In this document: one piece after another, positions 56,594 to 64,000 of the stretch | Numbering within the stretch: the stretch's first letter is position 1 | Layout: every line of letters begins with the position of its first letter | DNA from: Sphingomonas sp. | GTDB lineage: Bacteria; Pseudomonadota; Alphaproteobacteria; Sphingomonadales; Sphingomonadaceae | Direction: 5' to 3' | Assembly (NCBI RefSeq): GCF_030145815.1 | Contig: NZ_JAIXHL010000026.1 | Location: 1-64,000, forward strand | DNA: 64,000 nucleotides | Notes under the pieces: generated by a model | Databases searched by the model: none | The model's input: only the letters and a program-made list of their open reading frames with translations | Told to the model about the DNA's origin: nothing | Position numbers and translations under genes: made by a program

Positions 56594-57430
56594 ATGACCG
56601 AACTCAGCACCAACGGCGTCGTCGCCTACACGATCGAAAACGGCATCGCCTGGGTCAAATATAACCGCCCGGAGAAGCGCAACGCGCAAAGCCCGACGCT
56701 GAACCGCGACATGATGGAGGTGCTCGACGCGCTCGAATTCCGCGACGATGTCGGCGTGCTGGTGCTGACCGGTGAGGGTGAGGCGTTCTGCGCCGGCATG
56801 GACCTCAAGGAATATTTCCGCGAGACCGAGGCGCAGGGGCTGGGCGCGACGCGGCGGGTGCAGCGCGAGGCCTATGGCTGGTGGCGGCGCCTGCGCTGGT
56901 ACCAGAAGCCGACGATCGCGATGGTCAATGGCTGGTGCTTTGGCGGCGCCTATGGCCCGCTGTTCGCCTGCGACCTCGCCTTTGCGGCGGACGAGGCGCA
57001 GTTTGGGCTGAGCGAGATCAACTGGGGCATCCTGCCCGGTGGCGGCGCGACCAAAGTGGCGACCGAGCTGCTGCCGTTCCGCAAGGCGATGTACCATGCG
57101 ATGATGGGCGAAAATATCGACGGCAAGACTGCCGCCGATTGGGGGCTGGTCAATGAATCGCTCCCGCTCGCGTCGCTCAAGGAGCGCGTGACCGAAGTGG
57201 CGAATGTGCTGCTCAAGAAGAACCCGGTGGCGCTGAAGGCGACCAAGGATGCGGTGCGGCGCGTCGGGATCATGAGCTATGACGATGCCGAGGATTATCT
57301 GATCCGCGCGCAGGAAGCGGCCAACAGCTACGACAATGACGGCCGCAAAGAAGGCATCAAGCAGTTCATCGACGAGAAGAGCTACAAGCCGGGTCTGGGC
57401 GCCTATGACAAGGACCGCGTGAAGGCTTGA
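56594..57430 (+). CDS. ferB: Feruloyl-CoA hydratase/lyase (hydroxycinnamoyl-CoA hydratase-lyase)
   Basis: 278 residues from the ATG at 56594 with GGAAGAAG upstream. Crotonase superfamily: YNRPEKRNAQSPTLNRDMM, GEAFCAGMDLKEYF, the oxyanion-hole stretch MVNGWCFGGAYGPLFACDL and the catalytic E141 in LSEINWG. The text is close to HCHL of Pseudomonas and FerB of Sphingobium, which hydrate feruloyl-CoA and cleave it to vanillin and acetyl-CoA. It lies between ligV and ferA. Confidence 0.94.
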   Translation: MTELSTNGVVAYTIENGIAWVKYNRPEKRNAQSPTLNRDMMEVLDALEFRDDVGVLVLTGEGEAFCAGMDLKEYFRETEAQGLGATRRVQREAYGWWRRLRWYQKPTIAMVNGWCFGGAYGPLFACDLAFAADEAQFGLSEINWGILPGGGATKVATELLPFRKAMYHAMMGENIDGKTAADWGLVNESLPLASLKERVTEVANVLLKKNPVALKATKDAVRRVGIMSYDDAEDYLIRAQEAANSYDNDGRKEGIKQFIDEKSYKPGLGAYDKDRVKA

Positions 57431-57434
57431 GCCC

Positions 57435-57604
57435 ATTCCTCCCCCAGCTTGCTGGGGGAGGTGGCATCGCGCAAGCGATGACGGAGGGGCCGCCGACGCA
57501 GTCGGCGGAAACCTCTCCAGCGAACCCGCCGTCTGCGCGGCGGCCCCTCCACCCCCCGCTTCGCGGGCGGTCCCCCTCCCCTGAGACAAGCTCAGGGGAG
57601 GAAT
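57435..57604. repeat. Long palindromic repeat between ferB and ferA
   Basis: 170 nt bounded by ATTCCTCCCC and GGGGAGGAAT. Inside are CCCCCAGCTTGCTGGGGG, GCATCGCGCAAGCGATG and CCGCCGACGCAGTCGGCGG hairpins. It separates two genes of one operon and its last bases provide the AGGA sequence before ferA. Confidence 0.85.
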
Positions 57605-57619
57605 TAGGATAGCGTAGTG

Positions 57620-59707
57620 ATGCCCGACCTTTCCCGCCTGCTCTCGCCCCGCTCGGTCGTGATCGTGGGTGCTTCCCCCACGCCCGGTGCGCTGGGCAAT
57701 TCGGTGCTGCGCAACCTCGAGCGGCATGGCTATGCGGGCGACATTCACCTGATCAATCCGAAGCGCGACACGATCGACGGGCGGCCGTGCCTGAAGTCGA
57801 TCGATGAATTGCCGCACGGAGTGGATGCCGCAGTGCTGGCGATCCCCGGCCCGGCGGTGCTGGGCGCGGTGCAGGCGCTGGCGGCGCGCGGCGTCGGTGC
57901 GGCGATCATCTTCTCGGCCGGCTTTGCCGAGGGCGGCGAGGAAGGGTTGGCCGCGCAAGCCGAGGTCGCACGGATCGCGCATGCGCATGGCATGGTGGTC
58001 GAGGGGCCGAATTGCCTTGGCATGGTGAACTATGCCGCGGGCGTGCCGCTGACCTTTGTCGAAACACCGGTGCTGGACCTGACCGGCAAGCCGGCGGTCG
58101 GCATCGTCAGTCAGTCGGGCGCGATGGCGGTGGTGCTGGGCACGACATTGATGGCCAAGGGGCTGGGCATCACCGTGTCGGTGTCGACCGGCAATGAAGC
58201 CGCGTCGGGCGTCGAGGATTATGTCGAGCATTTGCTGAACGACCCCGCCACCCCGGCGATCGCGATGATCGTCGAGCAGTTTCGCAAGCCTGCCCGCTTC
58301 CTCGCTCTGGCCGAGAAGGCGCGCGCGGCGGGCAAGCATATCGTGTTGCTGCACCCCGGCACGTCGAGCGCGGCGCGGGAGAGTGCGGCGACGCATACCG
58401 GCGCGATGGCGGGCGACTGGCAGCTGATGAAGGCCAAGGTCGAGCGCGCGGGCGTGGTGCTGGTCGATAGCCTTGAGGCGCTGGGCGACGTCGTCGAGCT
58501 GGCCGTGCGCGCCAAGCCGGTGCGGCGCGGTGGCACGGCGGTGCTGACCGAGAGCGGCGCGTTCAAGGCGCTGACGCTGGACCTTGCCGAGGCCATCGGG
58601 CTGGACCTGCCCGCGATGGACGGCGCGACGGCCGAAGCGATGCGCGCGTCGATCCCGGATTTCATCCCGGTGTCGAACCCGATGGACCTGACCGCGCAGG
58701 CGCTGGTCGATCCGGACCTGTATCGCCGCACGCTGATCCCGTTGCTGGCGGATGACAATTATGCCGCGCTGGTGTTCGGGATCATCCAGACCGACCCGGC
58801 GACCTGCGCGCGCAAGTTTCCCGCGATCATTGATGCGGTGACCGCGCTAAAGCCCGACAAGCCGGTGATCTTTGCGGGGATCGACGACGGGGCGGAAGTG
58901 CCCGCCGAATATATCGACGGGCTGCGGTCGATTGGCGTGACCTATTTCCCCTCGCCCGACCGGGCGTTCCGCGCGCTGCGGCAGCAGGGCAAGCTGGCCG
59001 AGCGCGACTTTGCGACGGCGGATGCCGCGCCGGTGGCGCTCGACCTGCCATCGGGCGTGATCCCCGAATATCGCGCCAAGCAGCTGCTTGCGCCGGTCGG
59101 CATCCCCTTCCCCGCTGGCGGTTTCGCGGCGAGCGCAGACGAGGCCAAGGCGATTGCCGCGAAGGTCGGCTATCCGGTTGCGATCAAGGCGCAGTCCGCC
59201 GCGCTCAGCCACAAGAGCGATGCCGGCGGGGTCATCCTCAACATCGCCGACGATGCCGCGCTCGATGCGGCGTGGGACCGGCTGTTCGCCAATGTCGCCG
59301 CCTATGATTCAGCGATCGCCCTCGATGGCGCGCAGGTCGAGGCGATGGGCAAGCGCGGGGTCGAACTGATCATCGGTGCGCGCAACGACCCCGAATGGGG
59401 GCCGGTGATCCTGGCAGGGTTCGGCGGGGTGACTGCAGAATTGCTCCACGATGTCCGGCTGTTGCCGCACGACCTGCCGCATGACGCAATCGTCGCGGAG
59501 CTGCGTGCGCTCAAACAGGGCGCGCTGCTCGACGGCTATCGCGGTTCGCCCGCGCTGGATGTCGACGCGGTTGCGCGGCTGATCGCGGGCCTCGGCCGGG
59601 TGCTCGCGGGTACGCCGTCGATCCGCGAGATCGACCTCAATCCGGTGGTGGTCTATCCCACGGGCGAGGGTGTGGTCGCGCTCGACGCACTGATCCTCGC
59701 CGACTGA
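57620..59707 (+). CDS. ferA: Feruloyl-CoA synthetase, NDP-forming acyl-CoA synthetase type
   Basis: 695 residues from the ATG at 57620; a GTG just before it is possible. The NDP-forming layout is CoA-binding domain (SVVIVGASPTPGALGNSVLRNL), succinyl-CoA-ligase-like domains (IVSQSGAMAVVLG, TGNEAASGVEDY, phosphohistidine H259 in SAATHTGAMAGD) and a C-terminal ATP-grasp domain (PVAIKAQSAALSHKSDAGGV, REIDLNPVVVYP). Sphingobium FerA has this unusual architecture instead of the AMP-forming type. It activates ferulate and other hydroxycinnamates for FerB, encoded just upstream. Confidence 0.9.
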   Translation: MPDLSRLLSPRSVVIVGASPTPGALGNSVLRNLERHGYAGDIHLINPKRDTIDGRPCLKSIDELPHGVDAAVLAIPGPAVLGAVQALAARGVGAAIIFSAGFAEGGEEGLAAQAEVARIAHAHGMVVEGPNCLGMVNYAAGVPLTFVETPVLDLTGKPAVGIVSQSGAMAVVLGTTLMAKGLGITVSVSTGNEAASGVEDYVEHLLNDPATPAIAMIVEQFRKPARFLALAEKARAAGKHIVLLHPGTSSAARESAATHTGAMAGDWQLMKAKVERAGVVLVDSLEALGDVVELAVRAKPVRRGGTAVLTESGAFKALTLDLAEAIGLDLPAMDGATAEAMRASIPDFIPVSNPMDLTAQALVDPDLYRRTLIPLLADDNYAALVFGIIQTDPATCARKFPAIIDAVTALKPDKPVIFAGIDDGAEVPAEYIDGLRSIGVTYFPSPDRAFRALRQQGKLAERDFATADAAPVALDLPSGVIPEYRAKQLLAPVGIPFPAGGFAASADEAKAIAAKVGYPVAIKAQSAALSHKSDAGGVILNIADDAALDAAWDRLFANVAAYDSAIALDGAQVEAMGKRGVELIIGARNDPEWGPVILAGFGGVTAELLHDVRLLPHDLPHDAIVAELRALKQGALLDGYRGSPALDVDAVARLIAGLGRVLAGTPSIREIDLNPVVVYPTGEGVVALDALILAD

Positions 59708-59712
59708 GCCCC

Positions 59713-59735
59713 CCTCCCGTTTGCGGCAGGGGAGG
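59713..59735. terminator. Weak hairpin between convergent ferA and MarR gene
   Basis: CCTCCC (59713-59718) and GGGAGG (59730-59735) form a 6-bp stem in the 38-nt convergent spacer. No T-run. It may be a degenerate member of the CCTCCCC repeat family. Confidence 0.4.
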
Positions 59736-59745
59736 AACAAGGCAC

Positions 59746-60198
59746 CTACCCCGCCGCCGGATCGCGGCGTTCGATGCGGCCGAGCAGGTCGAGCAACGTT
59801 GCGCGCTCCGCCTCACTCAATCCGGCGAGCATCTCGCGCTCATGCGCCTCGATCCGCGCCAGGCAGTTGGTCAGCATCGCGCGTCCAGCATCGGTGAGCG
59901 TCAGCGAAAAGGCGCGGCGGTCGGCTGGATCGACGACGCGCGCGATCAGCTTCAGGTCGACCAGTTCGTTGATCAGCGCTACCATATTGGCGCGCTTGAT
60001 CCCGAGCAGGCGGCCGACCGCGCCCTGATTGATGCCAGGATTGCTCGACACCACCGCCAGAATGCCCACCAGCACCTGGCGCATCCCGGTCCCCTCCATC
60101 GCCGCCGCGAAATCCGCCGCAAAGGCACCGAAGGCGCGCCGCAGATGATAGCCGACCAGCGGCCCGAGCGCGCCGACCTGTTCCTGTTCCCCTGACAT
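59746..60198 (-). CDS. ferC: MarR-family regulator, probably of the ferBA genes
   Basis: 150 residues. Winged helix with SNPGINQGAVGRLLGIKRANMVALINELVDLKLIARVVDPADRRAFSLTLTDAGRA. MarR proteins of this type (FerC in Sphingobium, FerR/CouR elsewhere) repress hydroxycinnamate genes and are released by the CoA thioester. Its position, convergent with ferA, is unusual because ferC normally sits at the promoter end of ferBA; the symbol is therefore tentative. A hairpin lies in its own upstream spacer. Confidence 0.75.
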   Translation of the reverse strand: MSGEQEQVGALGPLVGYHLRRAFGAFAADFAAAMEGTGMRQVLVGILAVVSSNPGINQGAVGRLLGIKRANMVALINELVDLKLIARVVDPADRRAFSLTLTDAGRAMLTNCLARIEAHEREMLAGLSEAERATLLDLLGRIERRDPAAG

Positions 60199-60240
60199 AA
60201 GCTGAGCGTGAGCACGATTTCAGTCACTTCGTCAATCTGG

Positions 60241-60260
60241 CCGACGGGTTTATCCGTCGG
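60241..60260. promoter_or_regulatory. Perfect inverted repeat between MarR gene and aldo/keto reductase gene
   Basis: CCGACGG-GTTTAT-CCGTCGG, a 7-bp perfect stem with a 6-nt loop, 43 nt upstream of the minus-strand MarR start. It could be the MarR operator or a leader hairpin of the reductase gene. Confidence 0.45.
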
Positions 60261-60351
60261 ATTGGGGCGCGACCGTGCGGGACGCGCGCGAAGGCTTGCC
60301 ACGATGTCCGACGCGCGCCACTGGGATGCCGACACCCAAGCGGAGAACCCC

Positions 60352-61335
60352 ATGAAACGCCGCCTCGCCTCCTCCACCGTCAACCCGGTCGGGCTCGGCT
60401 GCATGTCGCTGAGCCATGCTTACGGAACGCCGCCCGCGCGGGAGGATGCGATCCGGCTGCTCAATCAGGCGCTCGACCTTGGCTACGACCATCTCGATAC
60501 CGCTGCACTGTACGGGTTCGGCGCGAATGAGGCGCTGATCGGCGAAGCGGTCGCGCATCGCCGCGACGAATATTTCCTCGCGTCGAAATGCGGGATGACC
60601 GGCGTGGATGGGAAGCGCGTGATCGACGGACGGCCGGAGACGCTCCGCGCCACGATCGACCAGTCGCTGACCCGGCTGCGCACCGACCGCGTCGACCTTT
60701 ATTACCTCCATCGCTGGGACAAGACGGTGCCGATCGAGGAATCGGTCGGCGAACTCGCGCGGCTGGTCGCGGCCGGCAAGATTGGCGCGATTGGCCTGAG
60801 CGAAGTGTCTGCCGCCACGCTGCGCCGCGCGCATGCGGTGCATCCGATCGCGGCGGTGCAGAATGAATATTCGCTGTGGTCGCGCAATGTCGAGCTGGGG
60901 GTGCTCGCCGCATGCGCGGAACTGGGCACGACGCTGGTCGCCTTCTCGCCGGTCGCGCGCGGCTTCCTCGCCGGTGCCCTCGCCTCGCCCGACGCACTGG
61001 AAGAACGCGATATTCGGCGGATGATGCCGCGCTTCAGTCCGGAGAATTTCGCCCGCAACCTCGACCTGCTCCACGCACTGCGCCGCATCGCCGACGGTCG
61101 GGGCATCACTCCGGCGCAGCTCTGCCTGCAATGGGTGTTTGCTCAGGGCGAGCATATCGTCGCCATCCCCGGCACCACCTCCCCTACGCACCTTGCCGAG
61201 AATTTCGCGGCGCCGTTCGAACCGCTGCCGGGTGACGTGCTGGCCGAACTCGACCGCATCTTCGCGCCGGACGCGATTGCCGGGCCGCGCTATCCGGCGG
61301 CGACGCAGGCGGAGATCGATACCGAAGAGTTTTAA
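60352..61335 (+). CDS. Aldo/keto reductase
   Basis: 327 residues from the ATG at 60352 with CGGAGAA upstream. The (alpha/beta)8 fold carries LGCMSLSHAYG, the catalytic tetrad regions D (HLDTAALYG with Asp and Tyr), K in FLASKCGM and H in YYLHRWDKTVPIEESV, and the NADP-binding GTTSPTHLAEN. Family members reduce diverse aldehydes and ketones. It could serve the sugar-acid genes to the right or detoxify aromatic aldehydes from the left. Its stop overlaps that of the convergent GntR gene by 4 nt. Confidence 0.88.
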   Translation: MKRRLASSTVNPVGLGCMSLSHAYGTPPAREDAIRLLNQALDLGYDHLDTAALYGFGANEALIGEAVAHRRDEYFLASKCGMTGVDGKRVIDGRPETLRATIDQSLTRLRTDRVDLYYLHRWDKTVPIEESVGELARLVAAGKIGAIGLSEVSAATLRRAHAVHPIAAVQNEYSLWSRNVELGVLAACAELGTTLVAFSPVARGFLAGALASPDALEERDIRRMMPRFSPENFARNLDLLHALRRIADGRGITPAQLCLQWVFAQGEHIVAIPGTTSPTHLAENFAAPFEPLPGDVLAELDRIFAPDAIAGPRYPAATQAEIDTEEF

Positions 61336-62078
61336 GGCTCAGCGAGCACCGCGCGCGTATCTTCGAACGCCAGATCGACCAGCGCGCGCATCGCCGCTTC
61401 CGCCGCGTCCGCATCGCCCGCGATGACCGCATCGCTGACCCGCGCGTGATCCGGCACCGGGTCGCGCGGCAGCGCCTTGGTCCGCTGTTTGAAGCGTGTG
61501 GTCCAGTTGACCGCCGCGCCGATGCTGGCGCTGAGCGTGATCAGCGCGTCATTGTGCGTCGCCTGTAGCAACGCATCGTGAAACGCACGGTCGGCGTCAC
61601 GCCCCGCCTCGGTCGCCAGCGTGTGCCGCCGCATGCCGACCAGCGCGGCCTTCAGCGCGGCGATGTCATCTTTGTCGCGACGTTGGGCCGCGAGCCGCGC
61701 CGCCGCCGGCTCGACGATAGCGCGCAATTCAAACAGGTCGCGGATGAAGCCGGGATCGGGCTCGCCCGAAAAGGCCCAGGCGACGATATCGGGGTCGAGC
61801 AAATTCCACCGGCTGCGCGGCAACACGCGTGTCCCCGCCTTGGTCCGGCTTTCGACCAGCCCCTTGGCGGCGAGCACCTGAATCGCCTCGCGATAGGCGC
61901 TGCGCGACACGTCGAGCGCCTCGGCATTGGCGACCTCGCCGGTCAGTCGCTCCCCGGGCGGGATCGCGCCGCTGACGATCGCACGGCCGAGATAATGCGC
62001 GACCGCGCCACGCAACCGGCGACCGGTGCTGCGTTCGCGCTTCTGCTCGCCGGGTTCGGTCGGCTCTTCCTGCTTCAC
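61332..62078 (-). CDS. GntR-family regulator, FadR subfamily
   Basis: 248 residues from the GTG at 62078 (GAGAGG lies seven nucleotides upstream); a longer frame reaches 62153. N-terminal winged helix LGRAIVSGAIPPGERLTGE followed by ALDVSRSAYREAIQVLAAKGLVESRTKAGTRV. The all-helical FCD domain has ELRAIVEPAAARLAA, the metal-binding aspartate/histidine in DRAFHDALLQATHN and a further histidine near DHARVSDAV. FadR-type GntR proteins commonly sense sugar acids such as galactonate. Divergent from the GguC-like gene. Confidence 0.88.
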   Translation of the reverse strand: MKQEEPTEPGEQKRERSTGRRLRGAVAHYLGRAIVSGAIPPGERLTGEVANAEALDVSRSAYREAIQVLAAKGLVESRTKAGTRVLPRSRWNLLDPDIVAWAFSGEPDPGFIRDLFELRAIVEPAAARLAAQRRDKDDIAALKAALVGMRRHTLATEAGRDADRAFHDALLQATHNDALITLSASIGAAVNWTTRFKQRTKALPRDPVPDHARVSDAVIAGDADAAEAAMRALVDLAFEDTRAVLAEP

Positions 62079-62161
62079 CCTCACGCCTCTCGTCACGGGC
62101 CGATTGCCTACGCGCCAAAAATCGCGCCCGCAATGCGACATGCGAACTTCCATTTTATTTT

Positions 62162-62172
62162 ATGTCGGACTA
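62162..62172. promoter_or_regulatory. Candidate GntR (FadR-type) operator
   Basis: ATGTCGGACTA differs at one fixed position from the FadR-type motif TNGTNNNACNA. It lies in the 119-nt divergent spacer, 25 nt before the GguC-like start. Confidence 0.4.
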
Positions 62173-62197
62173 ATTCGGATCGAAAGGGAGAGGTTCG

Positions 62198-63187
62198 ATG
62201 GTTCGTCTGCTTCAACACCGTGCGCCCGATGGCGCGCGCCGGGTGATCGTCGCGACCGATGGCGGAGCGTGGTTCGTCCGGGGGTTCAGCGACGTCCGCA
62301 CGATGGCTGCTGCGGCGATCGCGCGCGGCATCGGCCTCGCCGTGCTGGTCGAGGACGCAGGCTATGACGAGGCAGTCAACCTTGCGGCGGCGGCGGCGGC
62401 GGGGGAATTGCTTGCCCCGATTGACCATGTCGACCCCGCGCATGTTGTGGTGACCGGCACCGGTCTCACCCATCTCGGATCGGCGGAGGGACGCGACAAG
62501 ATGCACCGCGCCGCCGCTTCAGGTGAGAAGCTGACCGACTCCATGCGCATGTTCCTTGAAGGGTTGGAGGGCGGCAAGCCTGCGCCCGGCGGGGTCGGGC
62601 AGCAGCCGGAATGGTTCTACAAGGGCGATGGTGCGCATCTGGTCGGCACCGGCGTGGCGCTGACCATGCCCGCCTTCGCGCAGGACGGCGGCGAGGAGCC
62701 GGAGCTGGCCGGCATCTACCTGATCGGCCCCGACGGCACGCCGCACCGCATCGGCTTCTGCCTCGCCAATGAATTCAGCGACCATGTGACCGAGCGGCAT
62801 AATTACCTCTGGCTCGCGCATTCGAAGCTGCGACCCGCCGCGCTGGGGCCGGAGCTGCTGGTCGGCGACCTGCCCGCCGATGTACGCGGGTCCAGCCGGA
62901 TCGTGCGCGATGGCGCGGCGCTGTGGGAAAAGCCGTTCCTGTCGGGCGAGGCCAATATGTCGCACAGCATCGCAAATCTGGAGCATCACCACTTCAAATA
63001 CGCCGCATTCCGGCGGCCCGGCGACATCCATGTCCATTTCTTCGGCACCGCGACCTTGTCGTTCAGCGATGGCATTGCGACGCAACCGGGGGACGTTTTC
63101 GAGATCGAGGCGGCACCGTTCACGCTGCCGCTGCGCAACCCGCTGGTGCGCGCGGAGCCTGAGGCGGTGACGGTGCGCGCGCTGTGA
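62198..63187 (+). CDS. AraD1/GguC-family protein (FAH superfamily)
   Basis: 329 residues. The C-terminal two thirds resemble the fumarylacetoacetate hydrolase fold, and the stretch VTGTGLTHLGSAEGRDKMH is the signature of the GguC/AraD1 family. Members are found with arabinose, galactose and sugar-acid oxidation genes and are thought to act as 2-keto-3-deoxy sugar-acid dehydratases. GAGAGG precedes the ATG. It overlaps the next gene by 4 nt, and that gene resembles galactose dehydrogenase, which supports an oxidative pentose/galactose route. Confidence 0.82.
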   Translation: MVRLLQHRAPDGARRVIVATDGGAWFVRGFSDVRTMAAAAIARGIGLAVLVEDAGYDEAVNLAAAAAAGELLAPIDHVDPAHVVVTGTGLTHLGSAEGRDKMHRAAASGEKLTDSMRMFLEGLEGGKPAPGGVGQQPEWFYKGDGAHLVGTGVALTMPAFAQDGGEEPELAGIYLIGPDGTPHRIGFCLANEFSDHVTERHNYLWLAHSKLRPAALGPELLVGDLPADVRGSSRIVRDGAALWEKPFLSGEANMSHSIANLEHHHFKYAAFRRPGDIHVHFFGTATLSFSDGIATQPGDVFEIEAAPFTLPLRNPLVRAEPEAVTVRAL

Positions 63188-64000
63188 CGACCCGCATCGC
63201 GCTGGTCGGGCTTGGCAAGATCGCGCACGACCAGCATCTGCCCGCGATCGCCGCTGATCCGGACTTCACTTTGGTCGCGACCGCGAGCGCCGATGGCGCG
63301 GTGCTCGGCGGTGTCCCCGGCTTCGACAGTATTGAGGCATTGCTGGCCAGCGGCATCGCGATCGACGCGGTTGCGGTCTGCACCCCGCCGCAGGTGCGCC
63401 ACCGCGTCGCTGCGACCGCGCTCCGCCACGGGCTGCACGTCCTGCTCGAAAAGCCGCCCGCCGCCAGCCTGACCGAGGCCGCAGCGCTCGCCGCACTGGC
63501 GGAGGAGGCCAAGGTCACGGTGTTCGCCGCCTGGCATTCGCGCTGTGCCGCCGGGGTGGCGGAGGCGCGCGCATGGCTGGCGGAGCGCACCATCACGCGC
63601 GGCACGATCACCTGGCGCGAGGATGTCCGCGTCTGGCACCCCGGCCAGCACTGGATCTGGCAGCCGGGTGGCCTTGGCGTGTTCGATCCGGGGATCAACG
63701 CGCTGTCGATCGTGACGGAGATTCTGCCCGGCGCGCCGCTGCTGCGCGATGCCGAACTGGAGGTGCCGAGCAACCGCCACGCGCCGATCGCCGCGCGGCT
63801 GACGCTGGAAACCGGCTGCGGCGCGGCGATCGCGGCGGATTTCGACTTCCGCCAGACCGGCCCGCAAAGCTGGGACATCGAGATCGAGACCGATGGCGGC
63901 ACGCTGCATCTGGCACGCGGTGGGGCCGATCTGACCCTGCCCGACGGTACGCGCGCTGGCGCGGACCGCGAATATCCCGCGCTCTACGCCCAGTTCGCGC
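63184..64000 (+). CDS. Gfo/Idh/MocA dehydrogenase, D-galactose 1-dehydrogenase-like (partial)
   Basis: Open at the right edge; 272 residues are visible from a GTG overlapping the previous stop (GTGA). Translated by hand it begins MTTRIALVGLGKIAHDQHLP, a Rossmann motif followed by the HDQHLPAI stretch typical of galactose dehydrogenases. The family lysine-proline motif is present as LEKPPAAS, and FAAWHSRCAAGVAEARAWL and a GGLGVFDPGINALSI segment with the catalytic-region histidine/aspartate follow. It would oxidise galactose or arabinose to the lactone with NAD(P). Substrate is inferred from resemblance and the GguC-like neighbour. Confidence 0.8.
   Translation, partial: MTTRIALVGLGKIAHDQHLPAIAADPDFTLVATASADGAVLGGVPGFDSIEALLASGIAIDAVAVCTPPQVRHRVAATALRHGLHVLLEKPPAASLTEAAALAALAEEAKVTVFAAWHSRCAAGVAEARAWLAERTITRGTITWREDVRVWHPGQHWIWQPGGLGVFDPGINALSIVTEILPGAPLLRDAELEVPSNRHAPIAARLTLETGCGAAIAADFDFRQTGPQSWDIEIETDGGTLHLARGGADLTLPDGTRAGADREYPALYAQFA

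Noticed and set aside
52183..57604. CRISPR array from repeated hairpins
   Set aside because: The repeats are palindromic, irregularly spaced, in different intergenic regions and without spacers or cas genes.
56492..58396. A 634-codon minus-strand frame across ferB and ferA
   Set aside because: It runs through a palindromic repeat and two clear genes on the other strand; shadow composition.

Overview
The window (64 kb, GC-rich, densely packed genes on both strands) looks like a chromosomal segment of a sphingomonad (Alphaproteobacteria, Sphingomonadaceae). The main reason is the ferulate/vanillate/protocatechuate gene set. It uses the 4,5-cleavage (lig) route and an NDP-forming feruloyl-CoA synthetase, both typical of Sphingobium-like bacteria. 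Further support comes from three large TonB-dependent receptors, a DctA/DctBD set and dispersed palindromic intergenic repeats. The genus call is inference.

Region 1 (1-14 kb) is housekeeping and amino-acid metabolism: the start of an FAD-dependent ferredoxin reductase, an SGNH-type O-acyltransferase, putA with a divergent Lrp-type regulator, a TonB receptor, tRNA-Met, kup with an overlapping 2'-5' RNA ligase-like gene, and alanine dehydrogenase with its divergent Lrp-type regulator. Region 2 (14-28.8 kb) holds rpsA, ihfB, tRNA-Leu, an orphan nuclease-like protein whose N-terminus resembles the leader of contractile-injection-system effectors, dctBD divergent from dctA, a TonB receptor coupled to a secreted esterase, and acs.

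Region 3 (28.7-42.5 kb) is a nearly complete protocatechuate 4,5-cleavage island. pobA makes protocatechuate from 4-hydroxybenzoate and vanA makes it from vanillate. LigAB opens the ring, LigC oxidises the semialdehyde, LigI opens the lactone, LigU isomerises, LigJ hydrates and LigK splits the product to pyruvate and oxaloacetate. A LysR regulator with two tandem HTH domains sits between the divergent ligJABC-pobA and ligKUI arms. A short MetE-like methyltransferase is divergent from vanA-marR-MFS. Region 4 (42.5-53.6 kb) is the least familiar part: a tightly overlapping operon P450, soluble CapA-like protein, 10-TM permease, TonB receptor, tannase-family esterase, divergent from a LacI regulator and flanked by two more secreted hydrolases. 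Three cre-like palindromes at the promoters suggest one LacI regulon. Region 5 (53.6-60.2 kb) is an MmgE/PrpD gene followed by ligV, ferB and ferA, with a convergent MarR gene (ferC-like); it turns ferulate into vanillate. Region 6 (60.3-64 kb) has an aldo/keto reductase, a GntR regulator, a GguC/AraD1-family protein and the start of a galactose dehydrogenase-like gene, probably sugar oxidation.

Together regions 3-5 could carry plant-cell-wall phenolic esters through outer-membrane uptake, ester hydrolysis, side-chain removal, O-demethylation and ring cleavage to the TCA cycle. No vanB-type reductase is seen here.
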